DNA from: CAVZTA01 sp963778025
GTDB lineage: Bacteria; Chloroflexota; Limnocylindria; Limnocylindrales; CSP1-4
Direction: 5' to 3'
Assembly (NCBI GenBank): GCA_963778025.1
Contig: CAVZTA010000009.1
Span: 62,001-126,000 of the forward strand
Length of the DNA: 64,000 nucleotides
Part shown: positions 53,821 to 63,664 of the stretch, in pieces
Position numbering within the stretch: the stretch's first letter is position 1
Layout of the letters: the number at the start of each line of letters is the position of its first letter
Position numbers and translations under genes: made by a program
Notes under the pieces: model-generated
The model's input: the letters and a program-made list of their open reading frames with translations, nothing else
Databases searched by the model: none
What the model was told of the DNA's origin: nothing

Positions 53821-56793
53821 TCAGCGGCGGGCGACCCCCACGGGCTGCGCCGGCGTCTGCGGCTCGCGCCCGATCCTTGTTGCGCTGTCGACCCGTGACG
53901 CCCACGCGGCGATCTCGGCGCGCCGGCTCATCGCGAGCTTGGCCAGGATGTGCTCGATGTGGGCGCTCGCGGTCTTGGGTGCGATGTCCAGCGCCTCTGC
54001 GATCTCGGCGTTCGTCAGCCCGGCGGCCACCTGGCGCGCCACCTCGAACTCCCGGGACGTCAGCGGCGCCCACGGCTCATCCTCGACGTGGCGACCCTTG
54101 AGCTGACGTCGCACGTCCGCGACCGCGACACGCAGCGGCGCGCTGCCGAGCTCCGTGGCCGTCGTCTCCGCCTCCGCGAGGAGGAGCGACGCGTCGCCGG
54201 GGCGATTCGCACGCAGGTGGCACCGCGCGAGATCGATCCGCGCCCAGGTCGCCTCCCAGATCCGGCCTCGCTCGTCCCAGCCACGGACCGCCGAGCCCAG
54301 GAGCTCGCGGGCGATCCCGGTCGACCCGTTCGCGAGGCGAACGAGCCCGTCGGCGTGGTCGATCGCTCGGCCGGCGAGCCACAGCCAGTCCACGAGATGC
54401 TCGCGCACGCGCTCGACCCATGCGGCCGCGGCATCCGGCCGCCGGGCCGCCAGGTGCGCTCGGGCCCCGGTGACGACGAATGGGATGAGCAGCGCACGCT
54501 CGCCCGTCCGCTGCGCGAGGTCCCACGCTTCATCGCATCGGTCGATCGAGCCTTGCGGGTCGTTCGCGAGGAGCGCGGTCTCGGCGAGGCCCCAGAGCGC
54601 CGTCAGGATCAGGTCGACCTCCCCACCCGCGCGGCTGATGGCGAGCGTCGACTCGAAGTGCTCCTGGGCTCGCGACGTCTCCCCGCGGCCCATGGCCACG
54701 AGGCCCAGGACATCGCGTGAGCTGAGCGTCCCGCGCCGGCTGCCCTTCTCGACGAGCTCCAGCCCCGCGGTCGCCACGGCCTCGTCCCAGCGACCGGCCG
54801 TCCAGTCGAGATGCGCCGAGGTCGCGGCGAGCACGTGGCGGCAGTACGACTGCTCGATCTGGTCGGCGTATTCGAGCCCTTCGCGAAGCCCGATCGACGC
54901 CGTCGGGTAGTCCATGACGCGGATGGCCATCGCGGCGGCCCAGCGGAAGGCGGTGACCCCGGTCGACTCGCGCCGCTGGTCCCGGGCCTGGCGCGCGATC
55001 CGCAGCATCGTCGACAGCCCCTCATCGACCTTCCCGGAGACGATGTAGGACTCCGCCGCCATGTAGTCGATATCGGACGTGTCGGCGTCGCCGGATTCGA
55101 GCCACAGCCGGCGCGCTTCGTCGAACTGCTGGAACGCCTCGTCGAGATGGAGCGCGTCGCGCTCGAGGACGCCCTGCATCAGCCGGACGTCCGACAGCAC
55201 CTGTGAGCGCTCCGGGGACGGCGGGAGCGCCGCGAGCTCTCGCTCGGCGTGCTCGAGGAGCGCGCGGCGCTCGGCGACCGGGCGGACGTCGCGGCGCGCC
55301 ATCCCGGCAAGGCTGACGAGGTTCGAGGCCGCCTCCAGCCGACGCCCGGCCGCAAGATTGTGCTCACGGGCGAGCCGCGCGGTCGCCTCGATGGCCGGCA
55401 CATCGTCGACCGCGTACGCCGCCTCGCAGTACGCCTCGTACAGATCCGCCTTCTCGGCGGCCGAGAGGTCGTCCGGAAGGTTCGCGACGGCACGACCGTA
55501 CAGCTCGAACGCCTCGCGGCGACTCGACACGGCGCTCGCGGCCTTCGCGCCCGCCAGCGCCGTCCGGTACGCCTCCGGCCGAAGGCCGGCGCGCTCGAAA
55601 TGGACGCTGGCGTGGATGTCGGAGGCGCCCTCGATCAACCCGCCGAACTCGCCGACCCGCGCATGGAGCCGGCGCAGCTCCGAGGGCGGGACGACGCCGT
55701 ACAGCGCGTCGCGAAGCAGCTGATGACGGAAGTCGTAGAAGCCCTGATCGAGGAAGTCGAACGGGTACAGGAACGCCTGCTCGACGAGCTCCCCCAACGG
55801 CGCGTCGAGCTCCTGGAGCGGGCGGTCCAGGCACCCGGCGACGACCTCCGGGATGAAGCACCGACCGATGACCGCGGCCGCGCGTGCGACCGCCTTCGCG
55901 TTCTCGGACAGGCGGGCGTAGCGAGCCAGGACCGCGTCCTCGATCGTGTCGGGGACGTGCGCGGACCGGACGGCAGCGGCATCGACCGGCCCGTCCTCGC
56001 CGAGTGCTGCGAGCAGCTCCTCGATGTGGAGGGGGATGCCGTTGCTGCGCTCATAGACGGCCTGGACGACGTCGCGCGAAGCCGGCAGGCCCGTGTCGAG
56101 GATGAGCGTCGTGACGAGCGCGGTCTGCTCCTTGGTGAGCGGCCCGAGCCGCACCTCCTCCGCCTGTCGCTGGCTGAGCAGGCGGGCGCGCCACTCGCGC
56201 GACGGTCCGCCGGCACGGACCTCGTCGACCCGGTACGTCCCGACGACGAGCAGCGGCTTCTGGCGCGCGAGCTTCGCGAGCTCGCCCACGACCTCGAGGC
56301 TGAGCTCGTCCGCCCACTGGAGGTCCTCGAACATCAACAGCGTGGGTCGGTCGATGGCCGCGGCGATCAGGTCGACGACGTCGAGGATCAGCACCCGGCG
56401 GGAACCGAGGTTGTCGGCACCACGGTCGTGACGGAGCGCCAACAGGTCCCTGCCCAGGGTCCCGAACGCCGGGTCGTCACGCAGGCTCCGGGCCAGGTCG
56501 CCCACGGACGCGAGCGGGACCTGCCGGTCCTGCGGCGCCAGGGCGCCCTCCGTGACCTTGAAGCGGGCCTCCCTCGCGAGCTTGCTGATCGCCCCGAGCA
56601 GGCGGGTCTTGCCGACGCCCGCATCGCCCGCGAGCAGCACGAGGCCGCCATGACCCTCGGCGGCCTCGGCGATCCGCCGCTCGGCGAGCGCGAGCAGGTC
56701 GTCGCGACCGACGAGAAGCGGGCTCAGGATGGGGCGCGGCCGACGCATCGTGTCGCGGAGTCTACGACCGCCCATCGGGGCGACATCGGTCAT
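53821..56793 (-). CDS. Large ATP-binding LuxR-family (LAL) regulator
   Basis: 990 residues. N-terminal AAA/STAND ATPase: LVGRDDLLALAERRIAEAAE, Walker A LAGDAGVGKTRLLGAI, Walker B LLMFEDLQWADELSLEVV. A long TPR-like helical middle follows, and a C-terminal LuxR HTH (LTSREFEVARQVAAGLTNAE, then IAEALDIAPKTASAHIEHIL). This is the MalT/LAL architecture: ligand- and ATP-dependent activators. It has no operon partner, so its target is not evident. Confidence 0.93.
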   Translation of the reverse strand: MTDVAPMGGRRLRDTMRRPRPILSPLLVGRDDLLALAERRIAEAAEGHGGLVLLAGDAGVGKTRLLGAISKLAREARFKVTEGALAPQDRQVPLASVGDLARSLRDDPAFGTLGRDLLALRHDRGADNLGSRRVLILDVVDLIAAAIDRPTLLMFEDLQWADELSLEVVGELAKLARQKPLLVVGTYRVDEVRAGGPSREWRARLLSQRQAEEVRLGPLTKEQTALVTTLILDTGLPASRDVVQAVYERSNGIPLHIEELLAALGEDGPVDAAAVRSAHVPDTIEDAVLARYARLSENAKAVARAAAVIGRCFIPEVVAGCLDRPLQELDAPLGELVEQAFLYPFDFLDQGFYDFRHQLLRDALYGVVPPSELRRLHARVGEFGGLIEGASDIHASVHFERAGLRPEAYRTALAGAKAASAVSSRREAFELYGRAVANLPDDLSAAEKADLYEAYCEAAYAVDDVPAIEATARLAREHNLAAGRRLEAASNLVSLAGMARRDVRPVAERRALLEHAERELAALPPSPERSQVLSDVRLMQGVLERDALHLDEAFQQFDEARRLWLESGDADTSDIDYMAAESYIVSGKVDEGLSTMLRIARQARDQRRESTGVTAFRWAAAMAIRVMDYPTASIGLREGLEYADQIEQSYCRHVLAATSAHLDWTAGRWDEAVATAGLELVEKGSRRGTLSSRDVLGLVAMGRGETSRAQEHFESTLAISRAGGEVDLILTALWGLAETALLANDPQGSIDRCDEAWDLAQRTGERALLIPFVVTGARAHLAARRPDAAAAWVERVREHLVDWLWLAGRAIDHADGLVRLANGSTGIARELLGSAVRGWDERGRIWEATWARIDLARCHLRANRPGDASLLLAEAETTATELGSAPLRVAVADVRRQLKGRHVEDEPWAPLTSREFEVARQVAAGLTNAEIAEALDIAPKTASAHIEHILAKLAMSRRAEIAAWASRVDSATRIGREPQTPAQPVGVARR

Positions 56794-56841
56794 CCGACCG
56801 ACACGGTGGTGCCGGCTCGCACCCCGCCGGGCCGACCGGGT

Positions 56842-57252
56842 TCAGCGGCGCCGTTCCGTGATCTCGAACAGGTGACCGTCGGGGTCGCGGAAGAACGCCC
56901 GGATCTCCCAGGCATAGGTCACCGGTGGCGCGAGGAAGTCGGCGCCGCGGGCCTTGAGCGTCTCGTACGCCGCGAGGCAATCCGGGACGCCGAAGATGAG
57001 CTCGGTCGAGATCGTGTCCGGGTCGGGTGGAGGCGCGAAGGTCGTGGTCGGCTTGTCCTCGGTCGGGCCACCGCCCTCGACGACCAGCAGCCACGAGCCG
57101 AGGAGCCTGAACACGACCGAGCCCTCGTAGGCGCCGGTCTCCTCGGCGCCCAGGACGTCGCGGTACCACGCCCGCGCGCGGGCGACGTCGCTGACCACCA
57201 GGAGGTGCGTGACGCTGCCGTCGGCGGGCGGGAAGGGGCGCTTCGTGGCCAT
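56842..57252 (-). CDS. VOC/glyoxalase-fold protein
   Basis: 136 residues. THLLVVSDVARARAWYRDVL starts the fold and RAFFRDPDGHLFEITERRR ends it; the metal-binding Glu is in LFEIT. A TAGCGT -10-like box (57265-57260) ends 7 nt before the ATG, so it is probably leaderless. Divergent from adenosine deaminase. Substrate unknown. Confidence 0.82.
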   Translation of the reverse strand: MATKRPFPPADGSVTHLLVVSDVARARAWYRDVLGAEETGAYEGSVVFRLLGSWLLVVEGGGPTEDKPTTTFAPPPDPDTISTELIFGVPDCLAAYETLKARGADFLAPPVTYAWEIRAFFRDPDGHLFEITERRR

Positions 57253-57293
57253 CGACCGCACGCTACCATCGCGCGAACCCCATCGACGACGAG

Positions 57294-58403
57294 GTGGCGA
57301 TGCTCTCCGACGCGACCGTCCAGGCGGCCCCGAAGGCGCTCCTCCACGATCATCTCGACGGCGGTCTGCGGCCCGCGACGATCATCGACCTCGCGCGCGA
57401 GCACGGCCACCAGCTGCCGACCACCGACGTCGACGATCTCACTGCGTGGTTCCGGCGCGGCGCTGACCGGAAGTCGCTGGAGCTCTATCTCGAGACGTTC
57501 CAGCACACGTTCGGCGTCATGCAGGAGCGCGACGCGATCGTCCGGGTCGCCGCCGAATGTGCCGAGGACCTGGCGGCCGATGGCGTCGTCTACGCCGAGG
57601 TCCGCTATGCCCCCGAGCTGTCGGTCGAGCGCGGGCTGACCCTCGACGAGGTCGTCGAGGCGAATCTCGAGGGGTTCCGGGTGGGCTCTGAGCGAGCGGC
57701 CGCGGCCGGCCAGCCCATCGTGATGAAGATGATCGTGACCGGGATGCGGCAGTTCGCGCGGTCACGCGAGATCGCGGAGCTGGCCGTCCGATGGCGCGAC
57801 GCGGGTGTCGTCGCGTTCGACGTCGCCGGGCCCGAGAAGGGCTTCCCGCCGACGCGCTACCTCGAGGCGTTCGACCACGTCCGGCGGGAGAACTTCCACA
57901 TCACGATCCATGCCGGCGAGTCGTTCGGGCTGCCGTCGATCTGGGAGGCCATCCAGTTCTGCGGCGCGGAGCGGCTGGGCCACGGCGTGCGGATCGTCGA
58001 CGACATCACGGTCCGCGACGATGGCTCCGTCGCGCTCGGCCGGCTGGCCGCCTTCATCCGCGATCGGCGCATCCCGCTCGAGATGTGCCCGACGTCGAAC
58101 GTCCATACGGGCGCGGCGTCGTCGATCGAGACCCACCCGTTCGACCTGCTGCGCCGGCTCCGGTTCCGCGTCACCGTCAACACGGACAACCGCCTGATGA
58201 GCGGGGTGTCGATGTCATCCGAGATGGCGGCGCTCGACCGGGCGTTCGGCCTGGGCCTCGGTGAGCTGGAGTGGCTGACGATCAACGCGATGAAGTCGGC
58301 GTTCGCCCCGTTCGACGAGCGGCTGCGGATCATCAACGAGGTCGTGAAGCCCGGCTACGCGCGCCTGCGCTCCCAGGAGAGCCGGGTCGTCGCCTCCGTC
58401 TGA
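57294..58403 (+). CDS. add: Adenosine deaminase
   Basis: 369 residues. Zinc ligands HDHLDGGL (His18, His20), HITIHAGESFGLPS (His and catalytic Glu ~207), LGHGVRI, and the Asp of VTVNTDNRLMSG match the adenosine/AMP deaminase family. PTSNVHTG supports adenosine rather than AMP. GTG at 57294 or ATG at 57300. Purine salvage; stands alone. Confidence 0.93.
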   Translation: MAMLSDATVQAAPKALLHDHLDGGLRPATIIDLAREHGHQLPTTDVDDLTAWFRRGADRKSLELYLETFQHTFGVMQERDAIVRVAAECAEDLAADGVVYAEVRYAPELSVERGLTLDEVVEANLEGFRVGSERAAAAGQPIVMKMIVTGMRQFARSREIAELAVRWRDAGVVAFDVAGPEKGFPPTRYLEAFDHVRRENFHITIHAGESFGLPSIWEAIQFCGAERLGHGVRIVDDITVRDDGSVALGRLAAFIRDRRIPLEMCPTSNVHTGAASSIETHPFDLLRRLRFRVTVNTDNRLMSGVSMSSEMAALDRAFGLGLGELEWLTINAMKSAFAPFDERLRIINEVVKPGYARLRSQESRVVASV

Positions 58404-58564
58404 GGCGTCACGCGCCCGCGAGCCGCCGCTGGGAGCGATGGTCGCTTCGAGCGCGGATGCGAACGACTGCGCGACCGTCAGGAGGGCCACCGAGGCGACG
58501 CCGCTGGTCGGCGTTTGCTGCGTGACAGGCAGCGCCCGGACGCGCCAGGCGCGAGCGCGCGGCG

Positions 58565-59413
58565 TCAGGCGCCGGTGTCGCAGCTCCTCGGGTCACCCGC
58601 GTCGTAGCCCGTGCCGAACCACTGCTGGCGCTGCTCCGACGAGCCGTGCGTCCAGCTCTCGGGCGTGACCCGGCCCTGGAACTCCTCCTGGATCCGGTCG
58701 TCGCCGACCGCCGCAGCGGCGTCGAGCGCCTGTGCGATGTCGTCCTTCGACACCGCCTGGACGACCTTGGTGTCGGCCGCATTCTTCGCCCAGACGCCCG
58801 CGTAGCAGTCGGCCTGGAGCTCGATCTTCACCGACTCGCTGTTCTGGCCCGCCTGACCGTTCTGGTTCTGGAGCGTGCCGAGGAGGTCCTGGATGTGGTG
58901 GCCGTACTCGTGCGCCACGACGTACGCCTCGGCGAATTGGCCACCCCGCGCCCCGAACTGCGACTGGAGCTGGTCGAAGAACCCGAGGTCCAGCCACACC
59001 AGCCCGTCGTTCGGGCAGTAGAACGGACCCACCTGGCTCGACGCCGTGCCGCAGCCCGTGTCCGCGACATCGGTGTAGAACACCGTGTCCGCCGGCTGAT
59101 AGCCCTGGACCGCGCCCGACCAGTACTCCTGGATCGAGTTGACGTAGCCGACGATGCGGCAGTCGGCGCGCTGCTCGGCGTCGGCGCCGGTCTTGCACTC
59201 CTGCTGGAGCGTCGAGTTGTCAGGCTGCGCGCCAGTGCCGGTCCCTGCGCCGCCACCCAACAGCACGGACGGGTCACCGCCCAGGAGGATGTAGGCGATC
59301 GCGAGGACGAGGCCGAGCCCGCCACCGCCGACGGCCAGCGTGCCGCCACGGCCGCGTCCCCGGACGTCACGGATCTGGCCCGGATCCAGTTGTGCTCCCG
59401 GATCGAAGCTCAT
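58565..59413 (-). CDS. Neutral zinc metallopeptidase (YpfJ/KPN_02809 family)
   Basis: 282 residues. One N-terminal membrane segment (GGGLGLVLAIAYILLGG) anchors an extracytoplasmic domain with zinc motif VVAHEYGHHIQDLLG and a downstream Glu in IELQADCYAGVWA. TGCGTASSQVGPFYCPNDG is the family signature. Membrane-anchored peptidase of unknown substrate. Confidence 0.9.
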   Translation of the reverse strand: MSFDPGAQLDPGQIRDVRGRGRGGTLAVGGGGLGLVLAIAYILLGGDPSVLLGGGAGTGTGAQPDNSTLQQECKTGADAEQRADCRIVGYVNSIQEYWSGAVQGYQPADTVFYTDVADTGCGTASSQVGPFYCPNDGLVWLDLGFFDQLQSQFGARGGQFAEAYVVAHEYGHHIQDLLGTLQNQNGQAGQNSESVKIELQADCYAGVWAKNAADTKVVQAVSKDDIAQALDAAAAVGDDRIQEEFQGRVTPESWTHGSSEQRQQWFGTGYDAGDPRSCDTGA

Positions 59414-59542
59414 GGAAGCTCCCTTAGCGCGTCATCGTTCCCCTGACCGCGAAGGATGCCGGTTCCGGGCATGCGCCGACACCGGCGCGGAGCAGCCGGC
59501 GCATACCAGTCCCATCGCGGGCCGAACGCCCGCGCCGGCGCC

Positions 59543-60830
59543 TCAGCCGACGGGCGCCGGCTCCGGATCAGCGATCGAGACCGGGAGCGACGGGAGGAGC
59601 GGGTCGGTCCACGACCACGCCGCGCCGTGATGCGCGCCGACGGCACCGCTGCGGGCCGCCTCCACGCGCAGCGGCAGCCCGAAGATGCCGATGAACCCGA
59701 CCGCGGCGGCATGATCGAACGCGTCGCCCTGGTCGTAGGTCGCGAGGTCCCGGTCGTACAGCGACAGCGGCGACCGCCGCCCGACCACGACCGCGCTCCC
59801 ATGGTCCAGCCGCATCCGCACCTCGCCGGAGACGACCCGCTGCGACGACATCGCGTACTGCCGCAGGTCGCGGGCCAGCGCGCTGAACCACAGCCCGTCG
59901 TAGGTCAGCTGCGCCAGCTCGTCGGCGACGAGCCGGTCGAAGCGGAGGGTGTCCTTGGTGAGGACGAGCCCTTCGAGCGCGCGATGGGCGGTGTGCAGGA
60001 TCGTCGCCGCGGGAGCCTCGTAGATCTCGCGGCTCTTGATGCCCACCAGCCGGTCCTCGACGTGATCGATCCGGCCCACGCCGTGTGCGCCGCCCAGGTC
60101 GTGCAGCCGCTCCACGAGATCGCACCGGGCCAAGGCGTTGACCGTCGATCGCGACGGGGATCCCGCCCTCGAACGTGATCGTCAGCTCGATCGGGCCGGG
60201 CGCCTTCGAGGGGTCGACCGTCCACTGGTAGACGTCGTCGGGCGGTGCGACCCACGGATCCTCCAGCACGCCGGTCTCGATCGAGCGGCCCCAGAGGTTC
60301 GCATCGATCGAGTACGGGCTGGCCTTCGTGATCGGGATCTCGATACCGCGCTCGATCGCGTAGTCGATCTCCTGGTCGCGCGACAGCCCCATCCCGACGC
60401 GCATCGGCGCGATGACCTCCAGCCCCGGATCGAGCGCATGTGTCGCGACATCGAACCGGACCTGGTCGTTGCCCTTGCCGGTGCAGCCGTGGGCGACCGC
60501 GTCGGCGCCCTCGCGGTTCGCGACCTCGACGAGGAGCTGCGCGATGAGCGGCCGGGCGAGGGCGGTCGCGAGCGGGTACACGCCCTGGTACAGCGCGCTC
60601 GCCTGCAGGTGCGGCCACACGAACCCGGTCACGAACCGCTCGCGGGCATCGACGACGTACGCGCGGGACGCGCCGGCGGACATCGCACGCCGCTCCACGC
60701 CTTCCTTCAGCGACCCGCCGCCGACATCGACGGTGAGCGTGATGACCTCGGCGCCGTATCGCTCCTTGAGCCAGGCGACGGCGACGGACGTGTCGAGCCC
60801 GCCTGAGTAGGCGAGGACGACCTTGTTCAT
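59543..60830 (-). CDS. argG: Argininosuccinate synthase, one frameshift
   Basis: About 429 residues. MNKVVLAYSGGLDTSVAVAW carries the PP-loop; AHGCTGKGNDQVRFD and DPWVAPPDDVYQWTVDP follow. Near 60140 the frame shifts and resumes ALARCDLVERLHDLGGAHGV, GRIDHVEDRLVGIKSREIYE. ATG at 60830 overlaps the argR stop (ATGA) and has GGAGG upstream. Condenses citrulline and aspartate. Confidence 0.95.
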
Positions 60831-61378
60831 GAGGAGACCTCCGTGGGGATGCGGCGCTGTTCGGCGAACGCGGGGGTGACCGAGAGCGGGATGGCGTCGG
60901 AAACGCTCGCAGCGAGCGCAGCGAACCGGTCGAGCCAGCGTTCGAGGCGCGGCTCGTCGGCGAACAGGACGAGGAGCGTGTCGTCGCCCGCGAGCGTGCC
61001 CTCCTGATCGTCGAGGCTGGATTCGTCGATCGCCTGGCCCAGCGCGTTGGCCATCCCGGGCGACGCCTTGAGCAGCACGGTGAGCCCGCTCCGACCGACG
61101 GTCACCGGCAGGTCCGAGAGCACACGCCGAAGCCGCTCGTCGGCGCGACGGGGCGGGGGAGCCGGGGCGAGGTCGGCCGGCGACATGTAGCCGTGGCGAT
61201 CGCCGCGCGGCACCTTGACCAGGCCGAGCTCGGCGATGTCGCGCGAGACGGTGGCCTGCGTCACGTCCATGCCCAGCTCGCGGAGTGCGTCGACCAGCTC
61301 GCCCTGGCTGCCGATCGGACGGGTCGCGACGATGCGGGAGATGACCGCCTGCCGGTCGCGCTTGAGCGCGGTGGTCAT
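60827..61378 (-). CDS. argR: Arginine repressor
   Basis: 183 residues. N-terminal winged HTH (AVISRIVATRPIGSQGELVD, VTQATVSRDIAELGLVKVPR) and the C-terminal arginine-binding oligomerisation domain (ASPGMANALGQAIDES, GTLAGDDTLLVLF with GDD). Overlaps argB and argG by ATGA. Represses arginine genes when arginine is bound. Confidence 0.95.
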   Translation of the reverse strand: MTTALKRDRQAVISRIVATRPIGSQGELVDALRELGMDVTQATVSRDIAELGLVKVPRGDRHGYMSPADLAPAPPPRRADERLRRVLSDLPVTVGRSGLTVLLKASPGMANALGQAIDESSLDDQEGTLAGDDTLLVLFADEPRLERWLDRFAALAASVSDAIPLSVTPAFAEQRRIPTEVSS

Positions 61379-62196
61379 CGGTCAGCCCGTGGCCGCGGCG
61401 GCCGGGGCGCGCGGTGTGGATGGCAGGGCGGCCGGTCGACGACACGCGCGTGCCGAACGTCGGATCCTCCAGCGCCCGCGTCAGCGCGTGGGGGGCGGCC
61501 GAATCGGCGATGACCGCCTCGGCGCCCTCCCAGGCGAGCGCGGCCAGCGCCGCCTTGGCCTTGGGGACCATGCCGCCGGCGATCGTGCCGTCGGCGATGA
61601 GCGCCTCGGTCTCGGCCGCGGTCAGCGCGTCGAGCTTCCGGCCGTCGGCGCCGCGCACGCCGTCGGTATCGGTCAGCAGGACCAGCTGTCGGGCTCCCAG
61701 CCCTGCCGCGATGCCCGCGGCGGCATCGTCGGCGTTGACGTTGCACACGACGCCGTCCTCGTCGCGCGCCAGCGGGGCGACGACCGGGACCTGGTCGGCG
61801 ACGAGGAGCGCGTCGAGCAGGTCGCGCTTGAGGCCCGACGACATGCGCGACGAGCCCGATGTTCGGGACCCGCTCGCCCACGAGCATCCCGCCATCGATG
61901 CCGCTGAGACCGACCGCGTCGACGCCCAGGTCGCGGAGCGCCGAGACCAGCTCGGAGTTCACGACGCCACGGAGGACCGCGGCCGCGACCTCGAGCGCGG
62001 CGGCGTCGGTCACCCGGAGGCCGCCTTCGAACCGGCTCTCCACGCCCAGCCGGGCGAGCCACTCCGTCATGCGCTTGCCGCCGCCGTGGACGACCACCAC
62101 GGGCCGCTTCCGGGCCACGGTCGCCACGTCCTCGAGGACATGCGCCTGGTCCGCGAGCGTGGTGCCGCCCAGCTTCACGACGACGATCTCAGACAC
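61375..62196 (-). CDS. argB: Acetylglutamate kinase, two frameshifts
   Basis: About 273 residues. VVVKLGGTTL and VVVVHGGGKRMTEWLARLG, GVVNSELVSALRDLGVDAVG at the N-terminus; near 61850 the frame shifts and SRMSSGLKRDLLDALLVADQ, GVVCNVNADDAAAGIAAGL, TDTDGV and GGMVPKAKAALAAL follow. The frame returns near 61400 to end with a TGA overlapping argR. Phosphorylates N-acetylglutamate. Confidence 0.93.
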   Translation of the reverse strand: MSEIVVVKLGGTTLADQAHVLEDVATVARKRPVVVVHGGGKRMTEWLARLGVESRFEGGLRVTDAAALEVAAAVLRGVVNSELVSALRDLGVDAVGLSGIDGGMLVGERVPNIGLVAHVVGPQARPARRAPRRRPGPGRRPAGARRGRRRVQRQRRRCRRGHRGRAGSPTAGPADRYRRRARRRRPEARRADRGRDRGAHRRRHDRRRHGPQGQGGAGRARLGGRRGGHRRFGRPPRADAGAGGSDVRHARVVDRPPCHPHRAPRPPRPRADR

Positions 62197-62211
62197 GGTT
62201 CATCGCCCGCG

Positions 62212-63654
62212 TCACGTCGTGTACTCGGAGTTCTCGCGGACATACTCCTCCGTGAGATCGCAGCCGAAGGCCTCGCCGCGGCCGTCGCCCATGCCCAGGT
62301 CGACGCGGATGAGCACCTCCGAGGTATCCATCGCGCGGCTCGCCGCCGCCTTGTCGAACGCCTGCGGCCCACCTGCCGATCCGTCGAACACCAGGTGCCC
62401 GGCGATCGCGATGCGCACCTTGTCGGGGTCGATCCGTACCTGGCGACCGGCCTTTCGGCAGGCCTCGTCGTGGGGGATCCCGGCCAGCTCGAGCAGCTCG
62501 CACTCCGGGTGACGCGCGTTCCCGGCCGCACCGGCGATCCGACCCCAGTTCGGGTCGCGACCGTGCACCGCGGCCTTGACCAGCGAGCTCGACGCGACCG
62601 CGCGGGCGACCGCGCGCGCATCGGCATCGTCGGCGGCACCCGTGACCTGGACCGTGAGGAGTGACGATGCGCCCTCGCCATCGGCGGCCTGTTGCCGCGC
62701 GAGGTCGCGGGCGACCGCTTCGATCGCCCCACGCAGCACGTCGGCGGCGGGCGTCGCGAGCTGGATCGGCGCCCCGCCCAGCGCGCCGGAGGCGAGCACG
62801 AACACCGTGTCGTTGGTCGAGGTATCCCCGTCGACCGTGAGCTGGTTCCACGTCCGCGCGATGATCGGCCGGATGAGTCGCGACAACGTCAGCGGCTCGA
62901 TCGTGGCATCGGTCGTGATGACCGAGAGCATCGTCGCCATCCGCGGGTGGATCATCCCGACGCCCTTGGCCATGCCGGACACCCGCACGTGCACGGTCCG
63001 CTGGCCGTCGGCATGGGGCATCGCGAACGACGTGGTCGCGACCTTGGTCACCGAGTCGGTCGTGCGCAGCGCCTCGGCCGCCGCCAGCAGCGCCTCGTCG
63101 GTCGTCGCGAGCGTCGCCGCGACGGCGTCGATGCCCGCCTTGACGCGGTCGACGGGCAGCCGGGTGCCGATGATCCCGGTCGAGAGGCACAGCACCTTCA
63201 GCGGGTCGACCCCCAGCCGCATCGCCGTGGCCATCGAGATCGAGAGCTGATCCATCATCCCGTCCATGCCGGTCGCCGCATTGGCCGACCCGGACGTGGA
63301 GATGACGGCCTCGGCATAGCCATAGCGGCCGGTGTCGGGGTCGTCGGGGCTGCCGGGTCGCACGCCCTCCGGCAGGTCGAGCGAGGTGTTGCCGCCGCTC
63401 CGCAGCGAGGCGGCGAGGTTCGTCCGCGACACGAGCACCGGTGCAGCCGGGAACTGGTTGGTGGTGAACACCGCGGCCGTCGCGGCCGGTCCGCCGGTCG
63501 TCCGGATGATCGCGAGGTCCGGCCGGCCGCTCGCCTTGATGCCCGCGGTCGTGGCCCCTGACGCGAAGCCCGCCGGGAGCGACGGCCGACGCTCGACGGG
63601 CGGCAGGTCGAGCTCGAGGGCGTGCAACAGCGGATCGCCGGCGGTCACGGTCAC
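62212..63654 (-). CDS. argJ: Bifunctional glutamate N-acetyltransferase/ornithine acetyltransferase
   Basis: 480 residues from the GTG at 63654, somewhat longer than the usual ~400. GFASGATTAGIKASGRPDLA and VFTTNQFPAAPVLVSR at the start; the autocleavage region KGVGMIHPRMATMLSV with the nucleophilic Thr; DPNWGRIAGAAGNA; C-terminal CDLTEEYVRENSEYTT. Recycles the acetyl group between acetylornithine and glutamate. 10 nt after argC. Confidence 0.96.
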   Translation of the reverse strand: MTVTAGDPLLHALELDLPPVERRPSLPAGFASGATTAGIKASGRPDLAIIRTTGGPAATAAVFTTNQFPAAPVLVSRTNLAASLRSGGNTSLDLPEGVRPGSPDDPDTGRYGYAEAVISTSGSANAATGMDGMMDQLSISMATAMRLGVDPLKVLCLSTGIIGTRLPVDRVKAGIDAVAATLATTDEALLAAAEALRTTDSVTKVATTSFAMPHADGQRTVHVRVSGMAKGVGMIHPRMATMLSVITTDATIEPLTLSRLIRPIIARTWNQLTVDGDTSTNDTVFVLASGALGGAPIQLATPAADVLRGAIEAVARDLARQQAADGEGASSLLTVQVTGAADDADARAVARAVASSSLVKAAVHGRDPNWGRIAGAAGNARHPECELLELAGIPHDEACRKAGRQVRIDPDKVRIAIAGHLVFDGSAGGPQAFDKAAASRAMDTSEVLIRVDLGMGDGRGEAFGCDLTEEYVRENSEYTT

Positions 63655-63664
63655 AGGGTCGCTC

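Noticed and set aside
55249..57250. Long plus-strand frame opposite the LAL regulator
   Set aside because: Antisense shadow of the STAND ATPase gene.
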